In this document: positions 42,131 to 50,455 of the stretch, one piece after another
Numbering within the stretch: position 1 is the stretch's first letter
Layout of the letters: each line of letters begins with the position of its first letter
NCBI RefSeq assembly: GCF_000769405.2
Contig: NZ_CP053439.1
Coordinates: forward strand, 124,001 to 188,000
Length of the DNA: 64,000 nucleotides
Reading direction: 5' to 3'
Source: Rhizobium brockwellii
Lineage (GTDB): Bacteria > Pseudomonadota > Alphaproteobacteria > Rhizobiales > Rhizobiaceae
The notes under the pieces: generated by a model
What the model was told of the DNA's origin: nothing
The model's input: only the letters and a program-made list of their open reading frames with translations
Database searches by the model: none
Translations under genes and position numbers: made by a program

Positions 42131-43045
42131 ATGAGCCCTAAACATTTCCTCGATCTTTCGGCAGTCACATCAGCCGATCTCAGAACCATCATGAACGATG
42201 CGCTTTCCCGCAAGCAGGCCTTCAAGGCAGGCCAGGGCGACAAGCCGCTCGCCGGCAAGATGCTGGCGATGATCTTCGAGAAGCCGTCGACCCGCACCCG
42301 CGTCTCCTTCGACGTCGGCATGCGCCAGCTCGGCGGCGAAACGCTGTTCCTCTCCGGCACCGAGATGCAGCTTGGCCGCGCCGAGACGATCGGCGACACC
42401 GCCAAGGTGCTGTCGCGTTATGTCGATGCGATCATGATCCGCACCACCGAGCATTCCCGGCTGGTCGAGCTGGCCCAGCATGCGACCGTGCCTGTGATCA
42501 ATGCGCTGACGGATGACACCCATCCCTGCCAGATCATGGCCGATATCATGACCTTCGAAGAGCACCGCGGCCCGATCAAGGGCAAGACCATCGCCTGGAC
42601 CGGCGACGGCAACAATGTGCTGCATTCGCTGGTCGAGGGTGCCGCGCGTTTCGGCTACCGCATGAACATGGCCGTACCCCTTGGCTCGGAGCCCAAGGAT
42701 CACTATCTGAACTGGGCCCGCAATGAGGGCGCCGAAATCATGCTCTGCCATGATGCCGACCGTGCGGTCGCCGGCGTCGATTGCGTGGTGACCGATACCT
42801 GGGTCTCCATGAATCAGGAACATCGGGCCCGGGGTCACAATGTCTTCCAGCCTTATCAGGTCAACGCGGCCTTGATGGCGAAAGCCGGCAATGATGCATT
42901 GTTCATGCATTGCCTGCCCGCTCATCGCGGTGAGGAAGTGACGGACGAAGTGATCGACGGTCCGCAATCCGTGGTCTTCGATGAGGCGGAAAACCGTCTT
43001 CATGCGCAGAAGTCGATTCTTGCTTGGTGCCTGGGCGCGATCTGA
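42131..43045 (+). CDS. argF: Ornithine carbamoyltransferase ArgF
   Basis: 304-residue cytoplasmic enzyme joining carbamoyl phosphate and ornithine to citrulline. The carbamoyl-phosphate loop is [15 protein letters not shown], with HPCQIMAD and the C-terminal [11 protein letters not shown] carrying the catalytic Cys. Length is typical. It begins 42 bases after argD and is followed by hslO after 90 bases, as in other rhizobia. Confidence 0.95.
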   Translation: MSPKHFLDLSAVTSADLRTIMNDALSRKQAFKAGQGDKPLAGKMLAMIFEKPSTRTRVSFDVGMRQLGGETLFLSGTEMQLGRAETIGDTAKVLSRYVDAIMIRTTEHSRLVELAQHATVPVINALTDDTHPCQIMADIMTFEEHRGPIKGKTIAWTGDGNNVLHSLVEGAARFGYRMNMAVPLGSEPKDHYLNWARNEGAEIMLCHDADRAVAGVDCVVTDTWVSMNQEHRARGHNVFQPYQVNAALMAKAGNDALFMHCLPAHRGEEVTDEVIDGPQSVVFDEAENRLHAQKSILAWCLGAI

Positions 43046-43135
43046 ACCATAATCGGACGTCGCGAGAGACAGACTCGCGACCGCGTGAGCGAAGGGCACG
43101 CTGGCCCATCGCTCTGAAACTAGGAGTTAAAAGCC

Positions 43136-44128
43136 ATGGCAGAAGCTGCAGCCGCCCTCGGCCAGTTTGATTTCGCCGGCGATGACCATGTCGTCCCCTT
43201 CCAGGTGGAAGGGCTGGATGTGCGCGGCCGCGCCGTCCAGCTCGGCCCGATGCTCGATGCGATCCTCGAGCGTCATCATTATCCCGCACCCGTTGCCCGG
43301 CTGCTTGCCGAAGTCGTCGTGCTGACGGTGCTGCTCGGCACCTCGCTGAAGTTCGACGGCAAGTTCACGGTGCAGACCAAGGGCGACGGCCCGGTCGATC
43401 TTCTCGTCGCCGATTTCTCGACGCCGGAAAATGTCCGCGCCTACGCCCGTTTCGATCAGGCGCTGCTCAACAAGGCGATCGAGTCAGGCGAAACCGAGCC
43501 GGAGCAATTGCTCGGCAAGGGCATTCTCGCCTTCACCATCGACCAAGGCAAGTTCAGCCAGCCCTACCAGGGCATCGTTCCGCTCGACGGCACCACGCTG
43601 GAAGATATTGCCGGCGTCTATTTCCGCCAGTCGGAGCAGATCCCGACGCGCGTCCGTCTTGCCGCGGCCGAACTGTTCGACCGTGACGATGCGGGCAAGC
43701 CGCGCCATCGCTGGCGGGCAGGCGGCCTCGTCGCCCAGTTCCTTCCGGAAGCGCCGGAGCGCATGCGCCAGCCGGATCTCCACGGCGGCGACGGCGACAC
43801 CGGCAGCCGCCCGCATGGCGAGGACGATGCCTGGCTCGAAGCCCGTTCGCTGGTCGAGACCATTGATGCCGATGAACTGACCGATCCGCTTGTTGGCACC
43901 GAGCGGCTGCTGTTCCGCCTGTTCCACGAGCGTGGCGTGCGCGTCTACGAACCGCGCGCCGTCTTCGACCGCTGCAGCTGCTCGCGCGACAAGATCAAGG
44001 GCGTGCTCAAGGGCTTTTCGGCCGAGGAGATCGAAGCCAGCCAGGAAAACGGCGAAATCGCCGTCACCTGCGAATTCTGCTCGACCACCTACCACTTCGA
44101 GCCGGCCGAGCTTCAGCCGGCCGAATAG
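43136..44128 (+). CDS. hslO: Redox-regulated chaperone Hsp33
   Basis: 330-residue cytoplasmic holdase activated by oxidation. The four zinc-binding cysteines are in DRCSCSRDKIKGVL (CxC) and VTCEFCSTTYHF (CxxC). The N-terminal domain contains GRAVQLGPMLDAILERHHYP and VTVLLGTSLKFDGKFTVQTK. Start ATG 43136 has TAGGAG upstream. It is probably read partly with argF. A RIME-like element follows. Confidence 0.94.
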   Translation: MAEAAAALGQFDFAGDDHVVPFQVEGLDVRGRAVQLGPMLDAILERHHYPAPVARLLAEVVVLTVLLGTSLKFDGKFTVQTKGDGPVDLLVADFSTPENVRAYARFDQALLNKAIESGETEPEQLLGKGILAFTIDQGKFSQPYQGIVPLDGTTLEDIAGVYFRQSEQIPTRVRLAAAELFDRDDAGKPRHRWRAGGLVAQFLPEAPERMRQPDLHGGDGDTGSRPHGEDDAWLEARSLVETIDADELTDPLVGTERLLFRLFHERGVRVYEPRAVFDRCSCSRDKIKGVLKGFSAEEIEASQENGEIAVTCEFCSTTYHFEPAELQPAE

Positions 44129-44146
44129 GCTCAGTTCGCATTGACG

Positions 44147-44289
44147 GCTGCCCCTCACCCTAACCCTCTCCCCGTAAACGGGGCGAGGGACGTGCCTTGC
44201 GAGAGGTGGGCGAGGAACGGAGATGTCGGCGGCATGGTCCTTTCTCCCCGTTTACGGGGAGAAAGTGGCGGCAGCCGGATGAGGGGCCG
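44147..44289. repeat. RIME-like palindromic intergenic element, copy 4
   Basis: Same orientation as copy 1: it begins GGCTGCCCCTCACCCTAACC, has stems CTCTCCCCGT-AAACGGGG and CTCCCCGT-TTAC-GGGGAG, and ends GCCGGATGAGGGG. It fills the gap between the convergent hslO and apaG genes. Confidence 0.8.
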
Positions 44290-44340
44290 GTATCGGCGAT
44301 CTCGTGGGCCGAGGTGTCGTACCGCCTGTGGCGTCATACC

Positions 44341-44733
44341 TCAGTTAAGCACGCGCAGCAGCCCAGGCGAATCCAGCGAGAAGGCGGGGATGTCGACATC
44401 GAACATCTCGCCTTCGTCCGTTTCCATCTGGTAATGACCGAACATCAGTCCTGAGGGCGTGTCGAGCGGGCAGCCGGAGGAATATTCGTAGGTGTCGCCA
44501 GGGCTGAGCCGCGGCTGTTCGCCGACGACGCCGGGACCGGTGACCTCGTCAACCTGGCCGTTCTGGTCGGTGATGTTCCAGTAACGATTGACCAGCCGAA
44601 CGGCGATGCCGGAATTGTTGCTGATTACAATCCGATAACCCCAGACATAGCGGTCATCGTCCGGATCGGATTGCTCCTCCAGATAGAACGGTTCGACGAC
44701 AACTTCGATGTCTCTTGTGAGGGCGCGATACAT
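44341..44733 (-). CDS. apaG: ApaG protein (Co2+/Mg2+ efflux-associated, fibronectin III-like fold)
   Basis: 130-residue ApaG-family protein. [80 protein letters not shown] and [20 protein letters not shown] are the conserved blocks. Start ATG 44733 gives the standard length; an ATG six codons earlier is less typical. The family is linked to metal homeostasis in Salmonella; its precise role is not settled. Confidence 0.93.
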   Translation of the reverse strand: MYRALTRDIEVVVEPFYLEEQSDPDDDRYVWGYRIVISNNSGIAVRLVNRYWNITDQNGQVDEVTGPGVVGEQPRLSPGDTYEYSSGCPLDTPSGLMFGHYQMETDEGEMFDVDIPAFSLDSPGLLRVLN

Positions 44734-45055
44734 GCCTTGCACCTTAGTCAAGATATCTTACCCGTATCTTATAAGAGGCCCTGTCCGTCAAGAAACGGAA
44801 CAATTATCATCGCTGAAATGGCTGTGATCCGAAGGGTTTTCGATCGTTAAGCCTAATTGTCAGTGTTAATTCCGTTTCGGAACGCCGCGGCGGGCAAACT
44901 TGTTCCCCCCCCCCCCGGTCTCACCTTGGTGAGATCCGGCCTCACCTTGGTGAGGTCCAGCACGGCCGAACCCCGAGCATGTCGCGCAAAGATCGCGACG
45001 TGCTTTGATGAGATCCGGCCGAACCCGCGTGAGATCCGGCCGTCATGACTGTCGA
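44734..45055. other. Intergenic region between metZ and apaG
   Basis: 322 bases without a supported gene. It holds a 12-base C run and a set of short palindromes and GAGATCCGGCC repeats (listed separately). A 63-residue frame at 44857-45048 is made of these repeats and is not convincing. Confidence 0.65.
44905..44955. repeat. Poly(C) tract with two covarying palindromes
   Basis: Twelve consecutive C (44905-44916) are followed by TCTCACC-TT-GGTGAGA (44919-44934) and CCTCACC-TT-GGTGAGG (44940-44955). The outer base pair changes from T-A to C-G between copies. Related TGAGATCCGGCC units recur at about 45010-45045, just past the metZ stop. A C run of this length can vary in number by slippage. 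Confidence 0.7.
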
Positions 45056-46240
45056 TCAGGCCGAGACCTTGGCAAGCGCCTTGGCGAAATCCTCGATCAG
45101 GTCGTCGGTATCCTCGATCCCGGCCGAAAGGCGGACCGTGCCCGGAGAAATGCCGAGTTCGGCGCGCGCCTCATCCGTCAGGTTCTTGTGCGTCGTCGTC
45201 GCCGGATGGGTGATCAGGCTCTTGCTGTCGCCGAGATTGTTGGAGATCTTGACGATATCGAGCGCGTTCTGCAGCGCAAAGGCCGCATCCTTGCCGCCCT
45301 TCAGCTCGAAGGCGACCAGCGTCGAGCCGCCGGTCATCTGCTTGGCGATGATATCGGCCTGCGGATGGTCCTTGCGGCCGGGATAGATCACCTTGGCGAC
45401 CTTGCCCTGCTCGGCCAGGAAATCGGCGATCTTTGCCGCATTCTCGGTCTGCTGACGCACGCGCAGCGGCAGCGTCTCGATGCCTTTCAACAGTGTCCAA
45501 GCATTGAACGGCGACATGGCCGGGCCGGTATGGCGAAAATAATCGTGCAGGTTCTCGTCGATCCATTCCTTGTCGGAAAGCACGACGCCGCCGAGGCAGC
45601 GGCCCTGGCCGTCAATATGCTTGGTGGCGGAATAAACGACGATATGGGCGCCGAGCTCCAAAGGCTTCTGGAAAAGCGGCGTGGCGAAGACATTGTCGAC
45701 GACGACCTTGGCGCCGATCTGGTTGGCGAGCTTGGCGACGCCTGCGATATCGATTACTTCGAGCGTCGGATTGGTCGGGCTTTCCAGGAAGAACACCTTG
45801 GTCTTTGGCGTGATCGCCTTTTCCCAGTTCGCCAGATCCCGGCCGTCGATCAGCGTGCAGTCGATGCCGTATTTTGGCGCCAGCGTCTCGACGACCCAGC
45901 GGCAGGAGCCGAACAGGGCGCGCGCGGCGACGATATGATCGCCTGATTTCAGCTGGCAGAGGATCGCCGCGGTGACGGCGGCCATGCCGGAAGCCGTGGC
46001 GCGGGCGTCTTCGGCGCCTTCGAGCATGCACATGCGCTTTTCGAACATGTCGTTGGTGGGGCTGCCGTAGCGGGCATAGATGAAGCCCTCCGTCTCGCCC
46101 TTGAAGCGGGCTTCGGCCGCCTCCGACGTCTCGTAGACGAAACCTTGGGTGAGATAGATTGCCTCGGACGTCTCGCCATATTGCGAACGCAGCGTGCCAC
46201 CGTGGACGAGTTGGGTTGCCGGGCGCCAGGTCTTGCTCAT
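45056..46240 (-). CDS. metZ: O-succinylhomoserine sulfhydrylase
   Basis: 394-residue PLP enzyme of methionine synthesis, making homocysteine from O-succinylhomoserine and sulfide. Typical MetZ blocks: WRPATQLVHGGTLRSQYGET, SEAIYLTQGFVYETSEAAEA, GFIYARYGSPTNDMFEKRM, and the PLP-lysine VVYSATKHIDGQGRCLGGVV. I chose ATG 46240 because the upstream frame would translate the riboswitch and terminator. It is preceded by a SAM-II riboswitch, so it is switched off when S-adenosylmethionine is high. Confidence 0.95.
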   Translation of the reverse strand: MSKTWRPATQLVHGGTLRSQYGETSEAIYLTQGFVYETSEAAEARFKGETEGFIYARYGSPTNDMFEKRMCMLEGAEDARATASGMAAVTAAILCQLKSGDHIVAARALFGSCRWVVETLAPKYGIDCTLIDGRDLANWEKAITPKTKVFFLESPTNPTLEVIDIAGVAKLANQIGAKVVVDNVFATPLFQKPLELGAHIVVYSATKHIDGQGRCLGGVVLSDKEWIDENLHDYFRHTGPAMSPFNAWTLLKGIETLPLRVRQQTENAAKIADFLAEQGKVAKVIYPGRKDHPQADIIAKQMTGGSTLVAFELKGGKDAAFALQNALDIVKISNNLGDSKSLITHPATTTHKNLTDEARAELGISPGTVRLSAGIEDTDDLIEDFAKALAKVSA

Positions 46241-46256
46241 GCCATCACCTTCACAT

Positions 46257-46288
46257 AAAAAAAACCGGTCGCAAAAGCAGACCGGTTT
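46257..46288 (-). terminator. Attenuator terminator in the metZ leader
   Basis: On the minus strand AACCGGTC and GACCGGTT form an 8-bp stem followed by eight T, between the riboswitch and metZ. The left arm can instead pair with GACCGG just upstream (46297-46292), so two exclusive hairpins are possible. This fits a transcriptional expression platform. Confidence 0.75.
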
Positions 46289-46291
46289 CAA

Positions 46292-46350
46292 CCCGGTCTT
46301 TTTAGCCACTTGTTTAACGTGGCTGCAAGCCGACCGGCCAAATCACCACG
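46292..46350 (-). ncRNA. SAM-II riboswitch upstream of metZ
   Basis: The minus-strand leader reads CGTGGTGATTTGGCCGGTCG, GCTTGCAGCCACG, TTAAACAAGTGGCTAAAAAG. This matches the SAM-II (metA motif) layout: stem CGTGG / CCACG, the conserved GTGATTTG element, and the 3' TTAAACAAG-GGCTAAA segment that closes the pseudoknot. SAM-II elements are found mainly in alphaproteobacteria before met genes. Binding of S-adenosylmethionine would reduce metZ expression. Confidence 0.9.
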
Positions 46351-46432
46351 GGATAATTCTGCAATACTGCTGTTAGCTGCTTGCGTCAATTCCCCGAGTT
46401 TGGTTTTGTCGGCGGCAAATGATGGATGAGGC

Positions 46433-47527
46433 ATGATGGCTCGCGAAACGGGAATTCTGGCGGATCGCGCGATCTCCGCGCTGTTCGAAACGGGGCGTCT
46501 GATCTCCGAGCGGGAGCTGGACCGCGACCAGATCCAGCCGGCAAGCCTCGACCTGCGCTTGGGCGGCAAGGCTTTTCGCGTGCGCGCCAGCTTCATGCCA
46601 GGCCCCTCGCATCTGGTGTCCGACAAGCTCGACCGGCTGAGCCTGCACGTGATCGACCTGTCCGAAGGCGCGGTGCTCGAAACCGGCTGCGTCTACATCG
46701 TGCCGCTGATGGAGAGCTTAGCGCTGCCGGTCGACATGTCGGCCTCGGCCAATCCGAAGAGCTCGACCGGGCGCCTCGATATCTTTACCCGCGTCATCAC
46801 CGATTACGCCCAGGAATTCGACAAGATCCCGGCAGGCTATTCCGGCCCGCTCTATCTCGAAATCAGCCCGCGCACCTTCCCGATCGTCGTGCGCCGCGGC
46901 TCACGCCTGTCGCAGATCCGTTTCCGCGTCGGCCAGGCCCTGCTCGGCGAGCCGGAACTGTTGAAGCTGCACGAGAGCGAGACGCTAGTCGCCAGCAAGC
47001 TGCCGAACGTATCAGGCGGCGGCATTGCCCTGTCGATCGACCTCGCCGGAGACAAGGACGGCCTGATCGGTTATCGCGGCAAACATCACACTGCCGTCGT
47101 CGACGTCGACAAGAAGGCCGAGCACGACCTCTTCGATTTCTGGGAGCCCCTCCACAGTCGCGGCCGCAACGAGCTGATCCTCGATCCCGACGAATTCTAT
47201 ATCCTCGTCTCGCGCGAGGCCGTGCACGTGCCGCCGGATTATGCAGCCGAGATGACCCCGTTCGATCCGCTGGTCGGCGAATTCCGCGTTCATTATGCCG
47301 GCTTCTTCGATCCGGGCTTCGGCCATGCGCCTGCCGGCGGGCGCGGCAGCCGTGCCGTGCTCGAAGTGCGCAGCCACGAGGTGCCCTTCATCCTCGAAGA
47401 CGGCCAGATCGTCGGCCGCCTCGTCTACGAACATATGCAGGAAAAGCCCGCCAGCCTCTACGGCTCCGGTCTCGGCTCGAACTACCAGGCCCAGGGCCTC
47501 AAACTCTCGAAGCACTTCCGCATCTGA
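46433..47527 (+). CDS. dcd: 2'-deoxycytidine 5'-triphosphate deaminase, two-domain form
   Basis: 364-residue deaminase converting dCTP to dUTP. The standard bacterial Dcd has about 190 residues. Here an N-terminal Dcd/dUTPase-like barrel (DQIQPASLDLRLGGKAFRVR, MSASANPKSSTGRLDIFTRV) is followed by a second one (FYILVSREAVHVPPDYAAEM, VGEFRVHYAGFFDPGFGHAP), as is usual in rhizobia. The C-terminal QAQGLKLSKHFRI is conserved. It begins ATGATG; either codon may be used. It is divergent from metZ. Confidence 0.88.
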   Translation: MMARETGILADRAISALFETGRLISERELDRDQIQPASLDLRLGGKAFRVRASFMPGPSHLVSDKLDRLSLHVIDLSEGAVLETGCVYIVPLMESLALPVDMSASANPKSSTGRLDIFTRVITDYAQEFDKIPAGYSGPLYLEISPRTFPIVVRRGSRLSQIRFRVGQALLGEPELLKLHESETLVASKLPNVSGGGIALSIDLAGDKDGLIGYRGKHHTAVVDVDKKAEHDLFDFWEPLHSRGRNELILDPDEFYILVSREAVHVPPDYAAEMTPFDPLVGEFRVHYAGFFDPGFGHAPAGGRGSRAVLEVRSHEVPFILEDGQIVGRLVYEHMQEKPASLYGSGLGSNYQAQGLKLSKHFRI

Positions 47528-47586
47528 GCCTTCCCGACCGCCGCGACTTGACAGCGGCCCACATCTGTTGGAAATCTCGCTTCATC

Positions 47587-47660
47587 GCGGGTGTAGCTCA
47601 ATGGTAGAGCAGCAGCTTCCCAAGCTGAATACGAGGGTTCGATTCCCTTCACCCGCTCCA
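47587..47660 (+). tRNA. tRNA-Gly (anticodon CCC)
   Basis: 74-base cloverleaf: acceptor GCGGGTG / CACCCGC, discriminator T and encoded CCA, anticodon stem CAGCT / AGCTG around TCCCA (anticodon CCC, reads GGG) and T-arm GAGGG-TTCGATT-CCCTT. Its 3' end recurs at 56953-56980, which marks the tRNA as the integration site of an island. Confidence 0.95.
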
Positions 47661-47866
47661 GCTATTCATCCATCGATATTAGATAACGGCGGCTGGCGAC
47701 CCAGTTAAGCCAAGGCTTTCCAGTTTTTCTTATGTTTCCGGCAGAACTTGCTGGGGACCGGTGAAAGCTGGTCCCCATCGACTTTCGGAGAAGCAAGCTG
47801 CAACTCGCTGTGCTTGAACGAGTTGGAAACCTTCGGCACTACCTCACTTCGGCAGTTGAGATTTAC

Positions 47867-48010
47867 ACGCCGACCAAGACCTAATCCCCGAAAAACCGGA
47901 TCTGCTTGTACCGACGATGCGCGATGGTCACGCTCCTGTCGGGCCAGATGATATAGGCTTCCTCCACGTGCCGGCGCTATTAGTCGATGAAATCATGCGG
48001 AAAGGCCGAG
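47867..48010 (-). pseudogene. Decayed copy 1 of the small lipoprotein gene
   Basis: About 145 bases matching the 3' half and flank of the intact gene at 57013-57291: shared CACGCCGACCA and CTAATCCCCGAA before the stop, and CGATGAAATCATGCGG at the far end. The reading frame is broken and the 5' half with the lipobox is absent. The rest of the 460-base gap (47661-48121) shows no gene; a GGGGACC / GGTCCCC hairpin lies near 47755-47780. Confidence 0.75.
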
Positions 48011-48121
48011 CGTTGCGGCCCTTGTAGCCGGCATCGGCGACGATACGGGAAAGCGTTGCAACACATTGTCCGATGCAGCGTGCCGGCTTAAGGATGCGCC
48101 CGGTCATTCCGGGGAAGAACG

Positions 48122-48817
48122 ATGGACGGCAAATTCGAAAGTTACGATGCTGAACAGCGGGCCATGATAGATTGGTTGACCGGCCGGTCCCCCGATGCTC
48201 GTCATGCTATTGCGCAAGATCTGAACTTCGACTTCGCTGAAGATGTGTTCGAGTGGATCCTGACGCAGCCGGACTGCGATCTGGCAACTGCCGCAAGCTA
48301 TTTCTGGCGGACAGAACCTTTCGACCTTCTCGAAAATTCTGCCTACAGGAGCGAAGACAGCATGACGGTGCAGCGGCTGATAGACCGCGTCAATGCGGGT
48401 TTTTATAGCCGGTCGGAGATTTTTTATGGCGGGCAGGAGCCGCGAGAAGGCGAAGAGGTGGACAGCTCGACACTTGAAGAAGCCGAACTGCTTCGAGAGT
48501 TTGCGCACGACCATAAGGCTTCCAATCTTCCCTGGACTTTACCTGAGGCGTTAGTGCCGCCGTTTGGGCATCGCGCAGTTCGCATCTCGGATGAAGAAGA
48601 TCCCGATAAATCGGAAGAGCTCAGAAAGCTCTTTGCCGGGCTCGGGACAGGTTCCGGACTAATTCCAGCAGAAGCGATGGGGGCGGATCAGCCTCCAGGA
48701 AAGATGCCGCAGCCGGCGCAACAATTCACCGTCGGAAAAAAGCAGCAGCGTCGAGCAGGTCGCCTTTCACGCCGTTCTACCTTTACATCGCATTCGTTGC
48801 GGCGGGATGGGGATTGA
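48122..48817 (+). CDS. DUF4274-like protein, possible immunity protein, 3' end perhaps frameshifted
   Basis: 231-residue cytoplasmic protein. The N-terminal part (DAEQRAMIDWLTGRSPDARH, FAEDVFEWILTQPDCDLATA, ASYFWRTEPFDLL) resembles DUF4274, a domain found in immunity and toxin-associated proteins. After residue about 200 the sequence turns into a basic low-complexity tail. In the +1 frame beyond a run of six A (about 48736-48741) a hydrophobic stretch FYLYIAFVAAGWGLSYVF opens, which looks like a membrane segment. The gene may therefore be frameshifted, or the A-run a programmed slip site. Codon use and lower GC suggest transfer. Confidence 0.6.
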   Translation: MDGKFESYDAEQRAMIDWLTGRSPDARHAIAQDLNFDFAEDVFEWILTQPDCDLATAASYFWRTEPFDLLENSAYRSEDSMTVQRLIDRVNAGFYSRSEIFYGGQEPREGEEVDSSTLEEAELLREFAHDHKASNLPWTLPEALVPPFGHRAVRISDEEDPDKSEELRKLFAGLGTGSGLIPAEAMGADQPPGKMPQPAQQFTVGKKQQRRAGRLSRRSTFTSHSLRRDGD

Positions 48818-48912
48818 GCTACGTCTTCGACCCTCCCAGGCACGTATATACGGTGATGCTCTGTTGCTGTCTCGGGTTCGCCCGCGCCACGTTCACGCAA
48901 GTGCGATTTGGA

Positions 48913-49596
48913 ATGAAAGAGAAGGCTGACAAACGAGTGCAGACAGTCTCAATGGAGAGAAGCGTGGGTACCGCCAGGGTGAAGCCTCAAGGAATTTACA
49001 TACTCGATTCAAATGAAAATTATGGCTGGGAGTTCGCGAACCGGAAGAGGCTGCAGCCAGATAGCGGCCGCCTCGGCCTTAATCACTTGGGCGTTCCGTG
49101 GCCGAGTAGCATGCTCGATTTGCCGCGTGGCCCGTGGCGAATACCGGACTATGCCGAAACGCCAAAGCTGATATTTGATCCGAAGCGAAAGGTGCAAGAC
49201 ATTTATGCGGTAGAGTATTTCCTCTTCATCTCCGACAAAATGAAGAGCTTGCTTGAGGAATTTGCTCCAATGTCATGCGAATATCTGCTTTGCGAGACCG
49301 AGTTTTCGAATGGAAAAGCCGGCCCGAGAATCTGGCAGTGCAGCGTTGTCGATTCATACCGCAAGGCAGTGGATGTCGAGAGTTCCCCCTTAATTCGCGT
49401 CACTCAATGGGGCGGCTATATGATATCGGGCGGAGCTGACTGGCATTTTCTGCCTGATGTCCTCAAGGGCACGCAGCTCTTCCGCCTGGTTGAGTATGCG
49501 GGGTCAATTTTTTGCGATCAAACATTCAAGGACCTTTGCAAAGACAGAGGTATTAAAGGCACCTCTTTCCAACAGGTCGGCTTTTTACCGAAATAG
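48913..49596 (+). CDS. Imm11/DUF1629-like immunity protein
   Basis: 227-residue protein from ATG 48913. The blocks GIYILDSNENYGWEFANRKR, PKLIFDPKRKVQDIYAVEYF, LFISDKMKSLLEEFAPMSCE, RVTQWGGYMISGGADWHFLP and QLFRLVEYAGSIFCDQTFKD resemble the DUF1629/Imm11-type immunity proteins of contact-dependent or polymorphic toxin systems. The frame is open upstream to 48814 and beyond; the start could also be ATG 48952. No toxin gene is next to it, so it may be an orphan immunity gene. Lower GC than its neighbours. Confidence 0.65.
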   Translation: MKEKADKRVQTVSMERSVGTARVKPQGIYILDSNENYGWEFANRKRLQPDSGRLGLNHLGVPWPSSMLDLPRGPWRIPDYAETPKLIFDPKRKVQDIYAVEYFLFISDKMKSLLEEFAPMSCEYLLCETEFSNGKAGPRIWQCSVVDSYRKAVDVESSPLIRVTQWGGYMISGGADWHFLPDVLKGTQLFRLVEYAGSIFCDQTFKDLCKDRGIKGTSFQQVGFLPK

Positions 49597-49601
49597 GGGC
49601 C

Positions 49602-49808
49602 TCAAACCCCGAAAAACCGGATCGGCTTGTAACGGCGATGCGCGATGATCAGGCTTCTGTCGGGCTGGATGATGTAGGTTTCCTCCACCTGCTGGCCGTA
49701 TTGATCGATGAAATCATGCGGAAGGCGGAACCAACCGGTGATTTGGTCAGTTTGGTGCGCGGCTGGCTATAGGTCATGCTTCCAGGGATGGGCTCGAGGC
49801 CGGGGCCG
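49602..49808 (-). pseudogene. Decayed copy 2 of the small lipoprotein gene
   Basis: About 207 bases matching the intact gene at 57013-57291 from GPGLEPIPGS through KLTKSPVGSAF, then out of frame (a frameshift near 49727) but still alignable to the stop. The signal peptide and lipobox are missing. It sits just after the Imm11-like gene on the opposite strand. Confidence 0.8.
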
Positions 49809-49927
49809 TCCGTTCGCCGCCTTTTGAAGGCGCTTCGTGATCTTTTATGAAAAGGGTTGCGCGCAGGCATCGGCTCCTACAAGGAAACAGATGGCGCCTC
49901 GGCCGCGCGCAACCCCTAGCTTCGCCT
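49809..49927. repeat. Long inverted repeat downstream of the DUF995 gene
   Basis: GGGTTGCGCGC (49854-49864) and GCGCGCAACCC (49905-49915) are perfect 11-bp arms separated by 40 bases, ending 12 bases from the DUF995 stop. It may act as the operon's transcript end. The rest of the gap shows nothing further. Confidence 0.6.
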
Positions 49928-50437
49928 TTATTTGGTCTTACTGACGCTCGTCTCAATCCTCCCCAATTGAGAGCTCACGTAGTCGCCATGGCGAAGCTTA
50001 GCGAATTCGTCGGTGGCTTGTGCCGGTGCGCTCTTGAAAACGTACCATTCACCGTCCGGTTCGCGTTTCTGATAGATCAGGCCGCCCTTCTTGCGGTGGC
50101 TGAAGCAGGTGATTGCTGTCGCCGTTCCGGTCTTGGCGTGCCAGTCGGCGTTGAAGCAGAGTTTACCCGTCTCCGTGATGAACCAGCGGCCCATGCCGAA
50201 GGACGGCGAGCCATTTTCCTGCGACCAGGCGGTAAAGCGACGCGCCTTTGCGGAGAAGTAGCCGGCGCCGGCTTTCCACATCCAGGAATTCTGGTTGTAG
50301 AGCCGATAGATTTCCGCGCTGCTCATCGGCTTTGCGGTCTCGATCCCCGCAGGCTCATTGGTTCCGGAAGCCGACGCGGCCGTGGCGATACCGCTGGTCA
50401 GGGCCACGGCCAGGAACATTTTTTGAAGCATGGACAT
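49928..50437 (-). CDS. DUF995-family secreted protein
   Basis: 169-residue exported protein. The signal peptide is MSMLQKMFLAVALTSGIATA, cut near ASA. The mature part (MSSAEIYRLYNQNSWMWKAG, AGYFSAKARRFTAWSQ, WFITETGKLCFNADWHAKTG, TCFSHRKKGGLIYQKREPDG, EWYVFKSAP) is the DUF995 pattern, common in rhizobia and of unknown function. Last gene of the polysaccharide operon, 18 bases after the GH26-like gene, so it may help polymer export or modification. Confidence 0.8.
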   Translation of the reverse strand: MSMLQKMFLAVALTSGIATAASASGTNEPAGIETAKPMSSAEIYRLYNQNSWMWKAGAGYFSAKARRFTAWSQENGSPSFGMGRWFITETGKLCFNADWHAKTGTATAITCFSHRKKGGLIYQKREPDGEWYVFKSAPAQATDEFAKLRHGDYVSSQLGRIETSVSKTK

Positions 50438-50455
50438 GTTCAGGTTCCTTCTTGT

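Noticed and set aside
10278-44289. CRISPR array from repeated GC-rich palindromes
   Set aside because: Copies are tens of kilobases apart, without regular spacers or cas genes; they are dispersed intergenic elements.
44857-45048. 63-codon frame between apaG and metZ
   Set aside because: It translates the poly(C) tract and short palindromes; repeated GLTLVRS arises from the DNA repeat.
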